NCBI RefSeq assembly: GCF_002154725.1
Contig: NZ_MTAW01000127.1
Coordinates: 62,001-126,000 of the forward strand
DNA from: Nostoc sp. 106C
GTDB lineage: Bacteria > Cyanobacteriota > Cyanobacteriia > Cyanobacteriales > Nostocaceae
Reading direction: 5' to 3'
Length of the DNA: 64,000 bases
Part shown: positions 7,777-19,069 of the stretch, in pieces
Layout: each line of letters starts with the position of its first letter
How positions within the stretch are numbered: the stretch's first letter is position 1
Made by a program: the position numbers and the translations under genes
Notes under the pieces: generated by a model
Databases searched by the model: none
What the model was told of the DNA's origin: nothing
What the model saw: the letters and a program-made list of their open reading frames with translations, nothing else

Positions 7777-9351
7777 CTAATTACCAATGGCCGGAGCAAT
7801 CAAAGAAACCTTTGGTGCTTCTTTTTGCTGTGCTAATGTCGGCACTGAATCACGCAACCGTGCTGTTAACTGTACTGTTGTTGAGTCATACATCTGAGTC
7901 AGCAACTTTGGATAGAAACCAATACCAATAATTGGTACTAACAAACAGGCGATGATAAAGACTTCACGAGGTTCTGCATCTATCAGTGCTTGGTGAGAAA
8001 CTAATTCTTCGTTCTCTTGACCGTAGAAAATTTCCCGTAACATCGATAGCAAATAAATTGGCGTTAAAATTACACCAACTGCCATCAAGAATACCACGAT
8101 GACTTTGAATGTTGAGTTATATGCATCGCTGGTAGCAAAGCCTACAAACACCATTAATTCTGCTACAAAACCACTCATGCCTGGCAAAGCTAAAGAAGCC
8201 ATAGAACAGGCTGTAAACATAGCGAAAATCTTCCGCATCTTCTTACCGACACCACCCATTTCATCCAGCATTAGGGTATGTGTCCGGTCATAAGTTGCAC
8301 CAACCAGGAAGAATAAACTTGCCCCAATCAAACCGTGGGAAACCATTTGTAATACTGCCCCACTTAATCCCAAATCTGTGAAGGAGGCAATACCAATGGT
8401 GACAAAGCCCATGTGTGAAATTGAGGAGTAGGCAATTTTCCGCTTCAGGTTGCGCTGGGCAAAGGATGTCAGGGCAGCGTAGATGATATTCACTACCCCC
8501 AATACCACCAATACTGGCGCAAAATAAGCATGGGCATCGGGTAGCATTTGAGCATTCATCCGAATTAAGGCATAACCACCCATTTTCAGCAGAATACCTG
8601 CCAGTAACATATGCACGGGGGCTGTAGCTTCACCGTGAGCATCTGGTAGCCAGGTATGCAAAGGAATAATTGGCAACTTAACGGCGTAGGCAATCAGAAA
8701 CCCAGCATATAGTGCTAGTTGGAAATTGAGAGCAAAGTCCTTAAGAGCGATCGCTCGCATATCGAAAGTTACTGTATCGCCGTAAAATCCCATTGTCAGG
8801 GCAGACAGCAAAATAAACAGCGACCCGCCAGCGGTGTACAAAATAAACTTTGTCGCCGCGTATTGCCGCCTTTTGCCCCCCCAAATTGACAGCAGGAAGT
8901 ATATCGGTACTAGTTCCAGTTCCCACACCAGGAAAAATAACAGCATATCCTGGACGGCGAACACGGCAATCTGACCGCCATACATTGCCAGAATCAAGAA
9001 GTAAAATAACTTCGGCTTAAACGTTACAGGCCAGGCCGCTAAAATCGCCAGCGTGGTAATGAATCCAGTCAAAATAATCAGGGGCATTGATAAGCCATCT
9101 GCCCCTACTGACCAATTCAAATCCATCTGGGGTACCCAGGGGTAACTCTCGACCAACTGCAAATCGGGATTTGAGAAATCGTACCCAGTATAAAAAGCGT
9201 AAACAATCAGTGCGAAATCTATCAGCCCTACAATCAGGGAATACCAGCGCACTGTTTTGCCATCTTTATCTGGGATGATGGGAATTAGTAGCGACGCGAC
9301 TATTGGCAACAGAATAATCGTTGTTAGCCACGGGAAATTAGCTGTATTCAT
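7777..9351 (-). CDS. ndhD: NAD(P)H-quinone oxidoreductase subunit 4 (NdhD)
   Basis: A 524-aa polytopic membrane protein, the antiporter-like subunit 4 of NDH-1, the thylakoid complex that passes electrons from ferredoxin to plastoquinone while pumping protons. Conserved segments include [20 protein letters not shown] with the proton-channel Glu, the [20 protein letters not shown] loop and the [16 protein letters not shown] helix. Its length and its pairing with ndhF fit the D1/F1 respiratory form (NDH-1L) rather than the CO2-uptake forms D3/D4; this is inferred from resemblance and context. It lies downstream of ndhF on the same strand with a terminator-like hairpin between them, and has its own terminator. 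Confidence 0.95.
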   Translation of the reverse strand: MNTANFPWLTTIILLPIVASLLIPIIPDKDGKTVRWYSLIVGLIDFALIVYAFYTGYDFSNPDLQLVESYPWVPQMDLNWSVGADGLSMPLIILTGFITTLAILAAWPVTFKPKLFYFLILAMYGGQIAVFAVQDMLLFFLVWELELVPIYFLLSIWGGKRRQYAATKFILYTAGGSLFILLSALTMGFYGDTVTFDMRAIALKDFALNFQLALYAGFLIAYAVKLPIIPLHTWLPDAHGEATAPVHMLLAGILLKMGGYALIRMNAQMLPDAHAYFAPVLVVLGVVNIIYAALTSFAQRNLKRKIAYSSISHMGFVTIGIASFTDLGLSGAVLQMVSHGLIGASLFFLVGATYDRTHTLMLDEMGGVGKKMRKIFAMFTACSMASLALPGMSGFVAELMVFVGFATSDAYNSTFKVIVVFLMAVGVILTPIYLLSMLREIFYGQENEELVSHQALIDAEPREVFIIACLLVPIIGIGFYPKLLTQMYDSTTVQLTARLRDSVPTLAQQKEAPKVSLIAPAIGN

Positions 9352-9464
9352 CGCAATTCGTCTGCAATCAAAATCATGTTTGGCAAAAAGTCACTAGCTA
9401 TTAAGTAACAGCTTTTTAGAGATTTGGTCTCCCTTGTTAGGTTGATTTAATAAAAATGAAGAAA

Positions 9465-9500
9465 GATGAAGGTAGGTAAATGTATCAACCTGCCTTCATC
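9465..9500 (-). terminator. hairpin between ndhF and ndhD, terminator-like
   Basis: A 13-bp stem with one G-T pair (GATGAAGGTAGGT against ACCTGCCTTCATC) and a 10-base loop. Read on the minus strand it is followed by a T-rich stretch (TTTCTTCATTTTTATT). It lies 87 bp after the ndhF stop. It would end or attenuate the ndhF transcript, so ndhD may be partly uncoupled from ndhF. Confidence 0.7.
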
Positions 9501-9586
9501 TCTATCAAAGATACTATTTGACTATTCACTAAACACTGAGCTATCAGAAGTAATTTTTCGCCATTACTCAGAAATCAGCACTGAAA

Positions 9587-11686
<2,100 letters not shown>

Positions 11687-12103
11687 CACTGACGCGTACT
11701 TTTAAGATTCTTGACTAAGTTAGGACAGCGCTGCCGACGGTATTGAGAAGACTGGGACGGAGAGAAAAGTTTATAGACACTGTCTTCGGTCGCCAGAATT
11801 GTACTCTTTTGGAGAACCCGCAGGGTAGCAAGTGGCATTTTTAAGGGCACAGGCGACTGCGTTAGCGCATCATAACTTTAAAGCAATCTCCGTTGCGGTC
11901 AACCGTCCGTCCTCAAACAACTGTCTAGGTCGAACTGTTAATAATTGTGACACACACCCTTTAGCATAAAATACCCCACCCGGAGGTCTTTGGGTGGGGC
12001 GTTAAGCTTGGTTTTAGATTTGCTTTAGCAAGGTGATAGTTAATAGCCAATCGTCAAGAGTGAAGATACCCAAAATTGAGTATTGACTTTTGAGTTTTTA
12101 AGA
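11687..12103. other. intergenic region upstream of ndhF
   Basis: It should hold the ndhF promoter, but no -35/-10 pair is convincing by eye. The part at 11855-11925 contains short GC-rich fragments of the interspersed type (GCGACTGCGTTAGCGC). At 11974-11999 there is a hairpin described separately. No open frame with a credible start is visible. Confidence 0.5.
11974..11999 (-). terminator. hairpin after the thioredoxin gene
   Basis: A perfect stem CCCCACCC/GGGTGGGG with a 10-base loop, 105 bp beyond the thioredoxin stop. On the minus strand it is followed by TATTTTATG, a weak T-tract. It is a probable terminator for the thioredoxin transcript. Confidence 0.6.
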
Positions 12104-12484
12104 CTATCGACATCCTAAATCTACGGTTTTTTGACTATTGTAGGTTTGAGAGCGATTGCTGTAGCTAACTTTGATGTCTTCTAAAGCTAGACGTAAATCG
12201 TCTCTGCCACGAAAACCCTCAAGACGATACTGGATAGTGCCATTTTCAATTAACAGTAAAGTTGGCAGTGATTTTAGTCGATATGTAGTAGACAATTTAA
12301 AATTTTGGTCAGCATTAACCCCAACTAATTTAATTTGCTCCCCGCATTGGGCTTTAAATTGCAACAACAAGGGGTGGATAATGCGGCACAAGCCACACCA
12401 AGGTGCTTCAAAATTCACTAAAACCGGAATAGGAGATTCTAAAACTTCTTGAGTAAATGTCCGCTCACTAACCGACAACACCAT
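12104..12484 (-). CDS. thioredoxin-like protein with CGLC active site (cyanobacterial TrxC type)
   Basis: A 126-aa thioredoxin-fold protein. The active site is WCGLC (Cys30, Cys33) instead of the usual WCGPC, and the cis-proline is Pro74 in SLPTL. The fold is complete (VLVNFEAPWC, IKLVGVNADQN, TLLLIENG, EGFRGRDDL), followed by about 20 extra C-terminal residues ending in a lone Cys. Replacing Pro by Leu between the cysteines is known to change thioredoxin redox potential; a cyanobacteria-only class with CGLC has been called TrxC, and I think this is one. No signal peptide, so it acts in the cytoplasm. It is monocistronic. Confidence 0.85.
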   Translation of the reverse strand: MVLSVSERTFTQEVLESPIPVLVNFEAPWCGLCRIIHPLLLQFKAQCGEQIKLVGVNADQNFKLSTTYRLKSLPTLLLIENGTIQYRLEGFRGRDDLRLALEDIKVSYSNRSQTYNSQKTVDLGCR

Positions 12485-12884
12485 GACGCCTCTAGAATTA
12501 TAGGGTTTTTATATCAAACTAACTATCAACAGGTAGCGTTGGCAAGCCACTTCTGTCGATAGACGCTCTCAGGGAACAGATAGTTAAACAAATTGAGCGT
12601 GTTGTTTGCGGCACTGATAAAAAAGCCAGGACGACATTAGCGGTGGCTTTTTTTGGATTCTCAACTCTTGATAGCCACTGCTGCCTAGGAATTCAGGCTG
12701 AATCTGCTATTTACTCCGCTCAAAAGTTATTTACTAGCAATTACCAATCTAAATTCTTCAACCGACTACATACACCCCCACTGACAGCTATTTGAATTTA
12801 TCCTACATTGATTTGGTAGCAATTGATAAGTTGAGATTTTCATGTATTTGAGTAGTATCTTCTGATATTGGGGATCGCCTAAAG
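12485..12884. other. intergenic region with a bidirectional terminator
   Basis: Apart from the hairpin at 12619-12654 I see no gene. The 130 bp left of that hairpin (12490-12618) could belong to a short transcript ended by it, but no promoter is clear. Confidence 0.4.
12619..12654. terminator. bidirectional intrinsic terminator
   Basis: The stem AAAAAAGCCA/TGGCTTTTTT carries a run of T on both strands (12648-12654 on plus; 12619-12624 on minus). It most likely ends the NnrU-like gene, whose stop is 230 bp away on the minus strand. It could also end an unannotated plus-strand transcript. Confidence 0.75.
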
Positions 12885-13601
12885 CTACCATGTTAACTTA
12901 CTAGTTGCTGCCAATAACAGGGGGTGCGACCACCAAAGCAAAGCTACAAAAATGGCAACTCCTAAATAGGCAGGGCGAAGAAATTCTGACCATTTAAGAC
13001 ATTGACGACCTTCCATAATTGCGCGAAAAGGAATAATTGAAGTCCGCTGTTTAACAAGTTCAAAGGCTTCACCATAGCGTTGCGTTAGGCGGCGATCCCC
13101 GTGCCAAACACCAAACAAATGATGCAACACTAAACCAATAGAGGTAATCAGAGTAAAGGAAGTACCTAGCCAAAGAGTATGAGCAACACACCAAATTATT
13201 TGTCCTACCATTTGGGGATGACGGGTGATGCGAATAATTCCCGTCTCGTAAAGATAGACCTGAGGCTTTTGAATGGCGGCAATCTCTAGTAGATTGAAGG
13301 TAGCAGGATACAAAAACAAAAAGGAAATCGCTGACAGCACCCAAACTAAAATCTGCACACCTGGTACATCTTTCACCTGCCAAAGTTGCAAGCCATCATA
13401 ACGATGATTAAAAAAGTAAATAATTAATATTACAGCTAACGGCAGGCTAACTAAGGCAAATAAAATTCGATAAAGCCTTGGCCCGATGTATTTTTCTGCC
13501 CAAGGCCGTAAGGCAGCTCCCCCACTGTGAGCGATCGCAAAAACTAACTGTAGCCCCAATATGACAAAATGACTGGGGGTTAACCAAGAAATCAGCATCA
13601 T
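12885..13601 (-). CDS. NnrU family membrane protein (Z-ISO-like)
   Basis: A 238-aa protein with about six hydrophobic helices. It has the NnrU signature: an AHSGGAALRPW segment near the N-terminus, a middle ITRHPQMVGQIIWCVAHTLW motif with conserved His residues, and HHLFGVWHGDRRLTQRYGEAF later. NnrU is named for a denitrification cluster, but the plant homologue Z-ISO is the haem-dependent 15-cis-zeta-carotene isomerase, and cyanobacterial members have an open role. Its conserved His residues are compatible with haem binding; that is inference. It sits between the thioredoxin and the divergent rbcR. Confidence 0.8.
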   Translation of the reverse strand: MMLISWLTPSHFVILGLQLVFAIAHSGGAALRPWAEKYIGPRLYRILFALVSLPLAVILIIYFFNHRYDGLQLWQVKDVPGVQILVWVLSAISFLFLYPATFNLLEIAAIQKPQVYLYETGIIRITRHPQMVGQIIWCVAHTLWLGTSFTLITSIGLVLHHLFGVWHGDRRLTQRYGEAFELVKQRTSIIPFRAIMEGRQCLKWSEFLRPAYLGVAIFVALLWWSHPLLLAATSKLTW

Positions 13602-13816
13602 ACTTATACGTAAGTGAAGTAAATTAAAGAAAACTTAGTTCAGTACAACCAATACCACAAAGTATTTAAACGGGGACTTTAGTCAAGATGTTGTGCTACT
13701 GTCTTTTTCGAGTCAAGCTTCCAAGCTTAAGATGCAATGAATCATGCCGACTTCGCTGGGTGTGAAATGCTGATTTCTTGCCAAAGCCGCTCCTTTCTTG
13801 TTTGTGGGTTTAGCCT

Positions 13817-14830
13817 ATGTCTGACCTTCCTTTCACTTTAGATCAGTTACGTATTCTCAAAGCGATCGCCGTAGAAGGGAGCTTCAAGCGCGCCGCTGAT
13901 AGTCTTTATGTCTCCCAACCTGCCGTCAGCTTGCAAGTGCAAAATTTAGAACGGCAGCTGGATGTCCCTTTATTTGATCGTGGAGGACGTCGTGCACAAT
14001 TAACAGAAGCTGGGCATCTACTTCTGAGTTACGGGGAAAAAATTCTTAGTCTGTGTCAGGAAACCTGCCGTGCTATTGAAGATTTACAAAATCTCCAAGG
14101 TGGCACTTTAATTGTCGGCGCTTCTCAAACCACTGGCACCTATCTGTTGCCCAGAATGATCGGTATGTTTAGACAAAAATATCCCGATGTGGCGGTACAA
14201 TTACATGTTCACTCGACGCGCCGCACCGCTTGGAGTGTAGCTAATGGACAGGTAGATTTAGCCATCATTGGCGGCGAAATTCCCAGTGAATTGGCAGAAT
14301 CTTTAGAAATGATTCCTTACGCTGAAGACGAGCTGGTGCTGATTTTACCCATCTTTCATCCCTTTAGCAAACTTGAAACTATCCAAAAAGAAGACCTTTA
14401 TAAACTACAATTCATCACTCTAGATTCGCAATCGACTATCCGCAAAGTAATTGATCAAGTACTAGCACGCTGTGAAATTGATACGCGGCGTTTTAAAGTC
14501 GAAATGGAATTGAATTCCATCGAAGCAATTAAAAATGCCGTTCAATCTGGTTTGGGGGCTGCTTTTGTTTCCACCTCCGCCATCGCTAAAGAGTTGCAAA
14601 TGGGCGTGCTGCATTGTGCCCCGATTGAAGGTGTCGTTGTTAAGCGCACACTGTGGCTGATTTTTAATCCAAATCGTTATCGCTCCAAGGCAGCGGAAGC
14701 TTTTAGCCAGGAAATTTTGCCCCAGTTTGCTACCCCTGGCTGGAACCATAACATGTTAAAACTGTCGCAAAAAAATTTAATGGTAAATACATTGGATGCA
14801 GTGACGCCAGTCGCCACTGACGACGGTTAA
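13817..14830 (+). CDS. rbcR: LysR family regulator RbcR
   Basis: A 337-aa LysR-type transcriptional regulator. The winged helix-turn-helix is at residues about 8-65 ([40 protein letters not shown]), followed by a LysR substrate-binding domain to about residue 305 ([34 protein letters not shown]). This sequence is very close to what I know of cyanobacterial RbcR, the regulator linked to RuBisCO and carbon-concentration genes. Its closeness to ndhF/ndhD and nnrU fits the conserved cyanobacterial neighbourhood. It is divergent from the NnrU-like gene, with 215 bp between them. Confidence 0.9.
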   Translation: MSDLPFTLDQLRILKAIAVEGSFKRAADSLYVSQPAVSLQVQNLERQLDVPLFDRGGRRAQLTEAGHLLLSYGEKILSLCQETCRAIEDLQNLQGGTLIVGASQTTGTYLLPRMIGMFRQKYPDVAVQLHVHSTRRTAWSVANGQVDLAIIGGEIPSELAESLEMIPYAEDELVLILPIFHPFSKLETIQKEDLYKLQFITLDSQSTIRKVIDQVLARCEIDTRRFKVEMELNSIEAIKNAVQSGLGAAFVSTSAIAKELQMGVLHCAPIEGVVVKRTLWLIFNPNRYRSKAAEAFSQEILPQFATPGWNHNMLKLSQKNLMVNTLDAVTPVATDDG

Positions 14831-15230
14831 CCTCTGGTCTATTAGTTATTTAGTTATTAGTGAGCTAGTGCTATCTTGGGGAGCCACAGCGTTGGGGAAG
14901 CAGTACGTTTACCTCTGTTAAAGCAACTACCGTTGGCTTTGCCGACTTGTAGACGCCCTTCGGGCGGCTTTGCGCAGGAGAGCAAGTGGCGTGGTTTCCC
15001 CGATGAGCAACTAGCGTAGACGTCCGGAGGGCGGCTGCTCATAGAGTACCCAGGTCATGAGTCTTTAGTTAAATAGACTTACCACTGACAGCAGTACAGC
15101 GGTTACTCTACCTCGCCTCTTGTCAGCATTTACTAAAGCGGCTAACGCCGAAATTGCTAGGTTGGGGATATTTATCTACGCCGCGCTGTACGATGGACTA
15201 CTGACTATGGACTATTGACGAATAACTAAA
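14831..15230. repeat. intergenic region with GC-rich interspersed repeats
   Basis: Between 14940 and 15045 there are two related palindromic blocks, AGACGCCCTTCGGGCGGCT (14951-14969) and a second copy-like block with GTAGACGTCCGGAGGGCGGC (15016-15035). These are typical Nostoc small dispersed repeats. A short GTACAGCG/CGCTGTAC inverted pair (15094-15101, 15184-15191) brackets the region before the kinase gene. The 61-codon frame across the repeats on the minus strand is not a real gene. Confidence 0.55.
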
Positions 15231-16637
15231 ATGGAAGTTTACTGCACTCGTCCCCGCTGTCCACGTCCACAAAACTATTTTGCGGATTTAGATGATAATA
15301 CGACGCTAAAAACAGCTCAGCAAAAATACTGTACTACCTGTGGAATGCCACTAATGCTTGATGGTCGATATGTACCAATCAAGCTTCTAGGTAGAGGAGG
15401 GTTTGGAGCCGCATTTTTAGCACGCGATCGCCGGATTCCGGGAATGCGCCAATGCGTAGTTAAGCAGTTTCAACCTACGGGAAATTTAACTTCTACTCAA
15501 CTGCAATTAGCCCAGCAGCTATTTGAAAGAGAAGCAGAAGTTCTTGCACAAATAGGAAACGAACACGAGCAAATTCCTGACTTGTTTGCGTTCTTTCCAA
15601 TGACAATTCCTAGCTTACATCCAGGACATCAAGACCAATTTTTTTATTTAGTACAAGAATATATTAATGGGCAAAATCTTGAGGAAGAATTAGTAACCAA
15701 AGGCAAATTTTCTGAACAAGAAATTTTAGAGGTACTACAAGAAATTCTTAAGGTACTCACGTTTGTTCATGACAGAGGCATTATTCACAGAGATATTAAA
15801 CCCTCTAACATCATGCGTCGTCGTGATGGCAAACTTTTTCTGCTAGATTTTGGTGCGGTCAAGCAAGTGACAAATGCTCCTGCCACGTCTTCTACAGGAA
15901 TTTATTCTATGGGATTTGCACCACCTGAGCAGATGGCTGGAAACCAAGTCTTCCCATCTACAGATTTATATGCCTTGGCTGTAACTGTTTTGACCTTGCT
16001 AACTGGTCAAGAAGCAACTAAGTTATTTGATGGCTATAGTAACCAGTGGAATTGGCGAGCACAAGCTATTATCAATCCTCGCTTAGCCGATATTCTAGAC
16101 AAGATGCTCCTCCCAGCAGCAAATCAACGCTTTCAGTCAGCCCAAGAGGTATTAAATGCATTGAGAGAAATTTATACACCACAGTTAGTACCACCTACAG
16201 AAATTCCACCCAAACCCCATGTAGCTACATCGCCACCAGCAACACAAAATTATAGTCCTGTTGCATCACCATCGCCACCGATAATACCAGCCTTTTCTAC
16301 ATGGGAATTGTTAGGGGGAGCCGCTTTTAGTGGGTTTGAAGGCGCATTAATAGCGATCGCTGGTTTCAGTCTGCTACATAACCCGATCATTACTTTAGGT
16401 ATTTCATTTGTGATTTTGGGAATACTGATTTTTGCCCAAGCGAGAAGGTGGATTGAAAAGTTAGATTTATTAATTATTCCGGGAATTACTTTTGCTATTG
16501 TCTTTTTTGTGCCCTTGTTACGTGGTCAACTTGGCATTCAGCAAATCTTGCTATTAGCAGTTGCCGCAGCTTTAGTAACTATTGCACTCACAGCACTATT
16601 TCGTCTGATTTATAAATTGCTTTCTCTAATTCTTTAA
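15231..16637 (+). CDS. serine/threonine protein kinase with N-terminal 4-Cys zinc ribbon and C-terminal membrane segments
   Basis: A 468-aa Hanks-type kinase. Cys5, Cys10, Cys34 and Cys37 make a rubredoxin-like zinc ribbon typical of one cyanobacterial kinase group (Synechocystis SpkB type). The kinase core then has the glycine loop GRGGFGAAFLARD, the lysine in CVVKQF, the catalytic HRDIKPSNIM (about 186) and DFGAVK (about 205), so it should be active. A Pro-rich linker (about 318-355) leads to three or four hydrophobic helices (about 360-465), so it is membrane-anchored with the kinase in the cytoplasm. It lies 252 bp upstream of two phosphate-binding protein genes on the same strand; a functional link is only suggested by position. 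Confidence 0.9.
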   Translation: MEVYCTRPRCPRPQNYFADLDDNTTLKTAQQKYCTTCGMPLMLDGRYVPIKLLGRGGFGAAFLARDRRIPGMRQCVVKQFQPTGNLTSTQLQLAQQLFEREAEVLAQIGNEHEQIPDLFAFFPMTIPSLHPGHQDQFFYLVQEYINGQNLEEELVTKGKFSEQEILEVLQEILKVLTFVHDRGIIHRDIKPSNIMRRRDGKLFLLDFGAVKQVTNAPATSSTGIYSMGFAPPEQMAGNQVFPSTDLYALAVTVLTLLTGQEATKLFDGYSNQWNWRAQAIINPRLADILDKMLLPAANQRFQSAQEVLNALREIYTPQLVPPTEIPPKPHVATSPPATQNYSPVASPSPPIIPAFSTWELLGGAAFSGFEGALIAIAGFSLLHNPIITLGISFVILGILIFAQARRWIEKLDLLIIPGITFAIVFFVPLLRGQLGIQQILLLAVAAALVTIALTALFRLIYKLLSLIL

Positions 16638-16814
16638 ACCCTTATAGCGGTTCCCAATCTAGTAAAGTACATTTTCAAAGCTAATAACCTTGTCTAACAA
16701 GATTTGAGTGTACCTCAGTAGCTCAGGAAACGCTATACCTGTGAAGACGATTGGCTAGAGTGACTGTCGTGATTACCAAGTCGAACTTTTTGCTAAGTTT
16801 AGCAGTAGTAAAAT

Positions 16815-16844
16815 ATTAACCTATTCTTAACCTAAAATCAACCT
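16815..16844 (+). promoter_or_regulatory. PHO box (three 8-bp direct repeats)
   Basis: Three tandem octamers, ATTAACCT, CTTAACCT and ATCAACCT, each separated by exactly 3 bp (ATT and AAA). This matches the cyanobacterial PHO-box consensus of CTTAACCT-like repeats bound by the response regulator SphR under phosphate starvation. It lies 45 bp upstream of the ATG of the first PstS-like gene. sphR itself is at about 39.3-40.0 kb in this window. Confidence 0.85.
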
Positions 16845-16889
16845 CAAAATGGGACATTGCGTTTATAGATAAAAATCAAAATAACAACT

Positions 16890-17918
16890 ATGTCGCCAAA
16901 AAACGGGACTAATGAAACTGGGGTTTTGGTTTTAACTTTGGCGATTACACTAGGGTTAGTAGGTGGTGTATTTTGGTGGTTGGCTAACAATTCTGGTGTG
17001 ATCAACAGTTTGAGTATTAATCAATCTCGCCCGAATGAAGACACATTTACTCAAAAAATAAATGTTCCCTCAGGGTTATTTAGTTATGGGGGTAGTACAA
17101 CTTGGGCCCCTATCCGCAAAGAAGTAGACCCAGAAATTCAAAAGCTTTGGCCTAAATATCAATTACGTTACACCGATCCCACGACTGGTGCTCCTGGTTC
17201 TGGTACGGGGATTAAAATGCTTTTAGATAACCAGCTGGCTTTTTCCCAGTCATCTCGCTCCCTTAAAGATGAGGAATACCAGAAGGCAAAACAACGAGGC
17301 TTTCAACTACAAGAAATTCCTGTGGCGATTGATGGGATTGCGATCGCAGTTAATCCCAAGCTTCAAATTCCGGGGTTAACTCTAGCACAACTTAAAGATA
17401 TTTATACGGGAAAGTTGACTAACTGGCAACAGGTGAATGGCCCTAGTTTAGCGATTACACCTTATTCTCGGCGTTTAGAGGAGGGAGGTACGAGCGAATT
17501 TTTTGATCAAAATATCATGGGAGGAGAAAAATTTGGTACCAATGTCCAATTTATCCCGACTACAACTCAAGCCTTAAAAGAAGTGGCAAATAATCCAGGG
17601 GGAATTTACTATGCCTCTGCCCCGGAAGTTGTTGGACAATGTACTGTTAAGCCTTTATCACTAGGACGAAAATCCGATCAACTAATCTCGCCCTACAAAG
17701 AGCCTTTTATTCCTCTGCAAAACTGTCCGCAACAGCGTAACCAAATCAATGCAGCCGCGTTCCAAAAAAGTGAATACCCAATCACTAGACGGTTATTTGT
17801 AATTGTTAAACAAAATGCACAAAGCGATCAGCAAGCAGGAGAAGCTTACGCTAACTGGCTACTGACGGCTCAAGGTCAGGAATTAATTGTTAAAGCCGGA
17901 TTTGTCAGAATTCGCTAA
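16890..17918 (+). CDS. PstS-like phosphate ABC transporter substrate-binding protein (first of tandem pair)
   Basis: A 342-aa periplasmic-binding protein of the PstS/SphX family. An N-terminal hydrophobic helix (about 10-33) is a signal or anchor; I see no lipobox Cys. The binding domain follows with YGGSTTWAPIR (phosphate-loop type), GSGTGIKMLLDNQLAFSQSS and the TGKLTNWQQVNGPSLAITPY segment common to PstS proteins. Phosphate binding is inferred from the family and supported by the PHO box just upstream. The next gene is a close paralogue 75 bp downstream on the same strand, so they probably form an operon. Confidence 0.85.
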   Translation: MSPKNGTNETGVLVLTLAITLGLVGGVFWWLANNSGVINSLSINQSRPNEDTFTQKINVPSGLFSYGGSTTWAPIRKEVDPEIQKLWPKYQLRYTDPTTGAPGSGTGIKMLLDNQLAFSQSSRSLKDEEYQKAKQRGFQLQEIPVAIDGIAIAVNPKLQIPGLTLAQLKDIYTGKLTNWQQVNGPSLAITPYSRRLEEGGTSEFFDQNIMGGEKFGTNVQFIPTTTQALKEVANNPGGIYYASAPEVVGQCTVKPLSLGRKSDQLISPYKEPFIPLQNCPQQRNQINAAAFQKSEYPITRRLFVIVKQNAQSDQQAGEAYANWLLTAQGQELIVKAGFVRIR

Positions 17919-17993
17919 TAAAATACTCATACTCTAAACTACACTCTCAAGTAGTCAGTACTTGTATTTAAACGACATACAGGCTCATGTGCT

Positions 17994-19040
17994 ATGTCCC
18001 AAAAAAATGAAATACCTCTTCTTATCTTGTCTTTTGCAATCACTGCTGGGCTAATAGCAGGTGGCTTCTGGTGGTTTACCAAGAATACTGGTTTTAATCT
18101 CAATCAAAGTAATTCTAGCAATACAAATAACCCCCAGGTTTCAACAGAAAAACCTAGCGGTAAAACCTTCACTTCTATAAAAAATGTCCCTACAGGATTA
18201 TTTAACTACGGAGGCAGCACATCTTGGGCACCAATTCGATTGACAGTTGATTCAGTAATTACAGCAGTGCGCCCAGAGTTTCGCCTGCGTTATGTAGAAA
18301 CTAGCAAAGCAACTCCTGGTTCTGGTACTGGGATACAATCACTCATCGATGGTCAATTAGCCTTTGCTCAGTCATCCAGACCAGTTTTGGATCAAGAGTT
18401 GAGCCGTGCCCAGCAGCGTGGCTTTAGTCTCAACCAAATTCCTGTGGCAATTGATGGATTAGCAGTAGCAGTTAATCCTAGCCTGAATATCCCAGGGTTG
18501 ACATTGGACCAGATCAAGTCTATTTACACTGGCAAAATTAATAATTGGAGTCAAGTGGGTGGTCCTAATATTCCAATCAAGCCTTATTCCCGCCGCATCA
18601 CCGATGGCGGCACAGTAGAACTTTTTGTCCAAGATATATTGGGTGGTCAACCTTTTGGATCGCAAGTGGAGTTAGTATCCACAACCACCCAAGCCTTACA
18701 AAAATTAGCTGGTAGTCCTGGTGGTATCTATTATGCTTCTGCCCCAGAAGTGGTTCCTCAATGCTCAATTAGACCCTTGCCCTTGGGGCGGACGCAAGGG
18801 AATTACACTGCTCCCTACCAAGAACCATTTGTCCTCCCGAATGAATGTCCTGGTAAACGCAACAAATTGAACATTGAGGCTTTTCAATCAGGAAAATACC
18901 CGATTACACGCAATCTGTTTGTGGTGGTCAAACAGACTGGTCAAATCGAGCAGCAAGCAGGTGTTGCTTATGCCAACTTACTATTAACTGAGCAGGGGCA
19001 GGAACTGATTACCCAGGCTGGGTTCGTCAAAATTCGCTGA
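17994..19040 (+). CDS. PstS-like phosphate ABC transporter substrate-binding protein (second of tandem pair)
   Basis: A 348-aa paralogue of the preceding protein with the same layout: N-terminal hydrophobic anchor (about 8-30), a Ser/Asn-rich linker, then YGGSTSWAPIR, GSGTGIQSLIDGQLAFAQSS and YTGKINNWSQVGGPNIPIKP. The shared C-terminus (LLTEQGQELITQAGFVKIR versus LLTAQGQELIVKAGFVRIR) shows tandem duplication. I see no separate PHO box in the 75-bp gap, so it is likely co-transcribed from the upstream PHO-controlled promoter. No Pst permease genes are in the window, so these may serve a distant transporter or act as phosphate sensors. Confidence 0.85.
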   Translation: MSQKNEIPLLILSFAITAGLIAGGFWWFTKNTGFNLNQSNSSNTNNPQVSTEKPSGKTFTSIKNVPTGLFNYGGSTSWAPIRLTVDSVITAVRPEFRLRYVETSKATPGSGTGIQSLIDGQLAFAQSSRPVLDQELSRAQQRGFSLNQIPVAIDGLAVAVNPSLNIPGLTLDQIKSIYTGKINNWSQVGGPNIPIKPYSRRITDGGTVELFVQDILGGQPFGSQVELVSTTTQALQKLAGSPGGIYYASAPEVVPQCSIRPLPLGRTQGNYTAPYQEPFVLPNECPGKRNKLNIEAFQSGKYPITRNLFVVVKQTGQIEQQAGVAYANLLLTEQGQELITQAGFVKIR

Positions 19041-19069
19041 CACCTGCTATTGATAGCAGATCTGAACTT

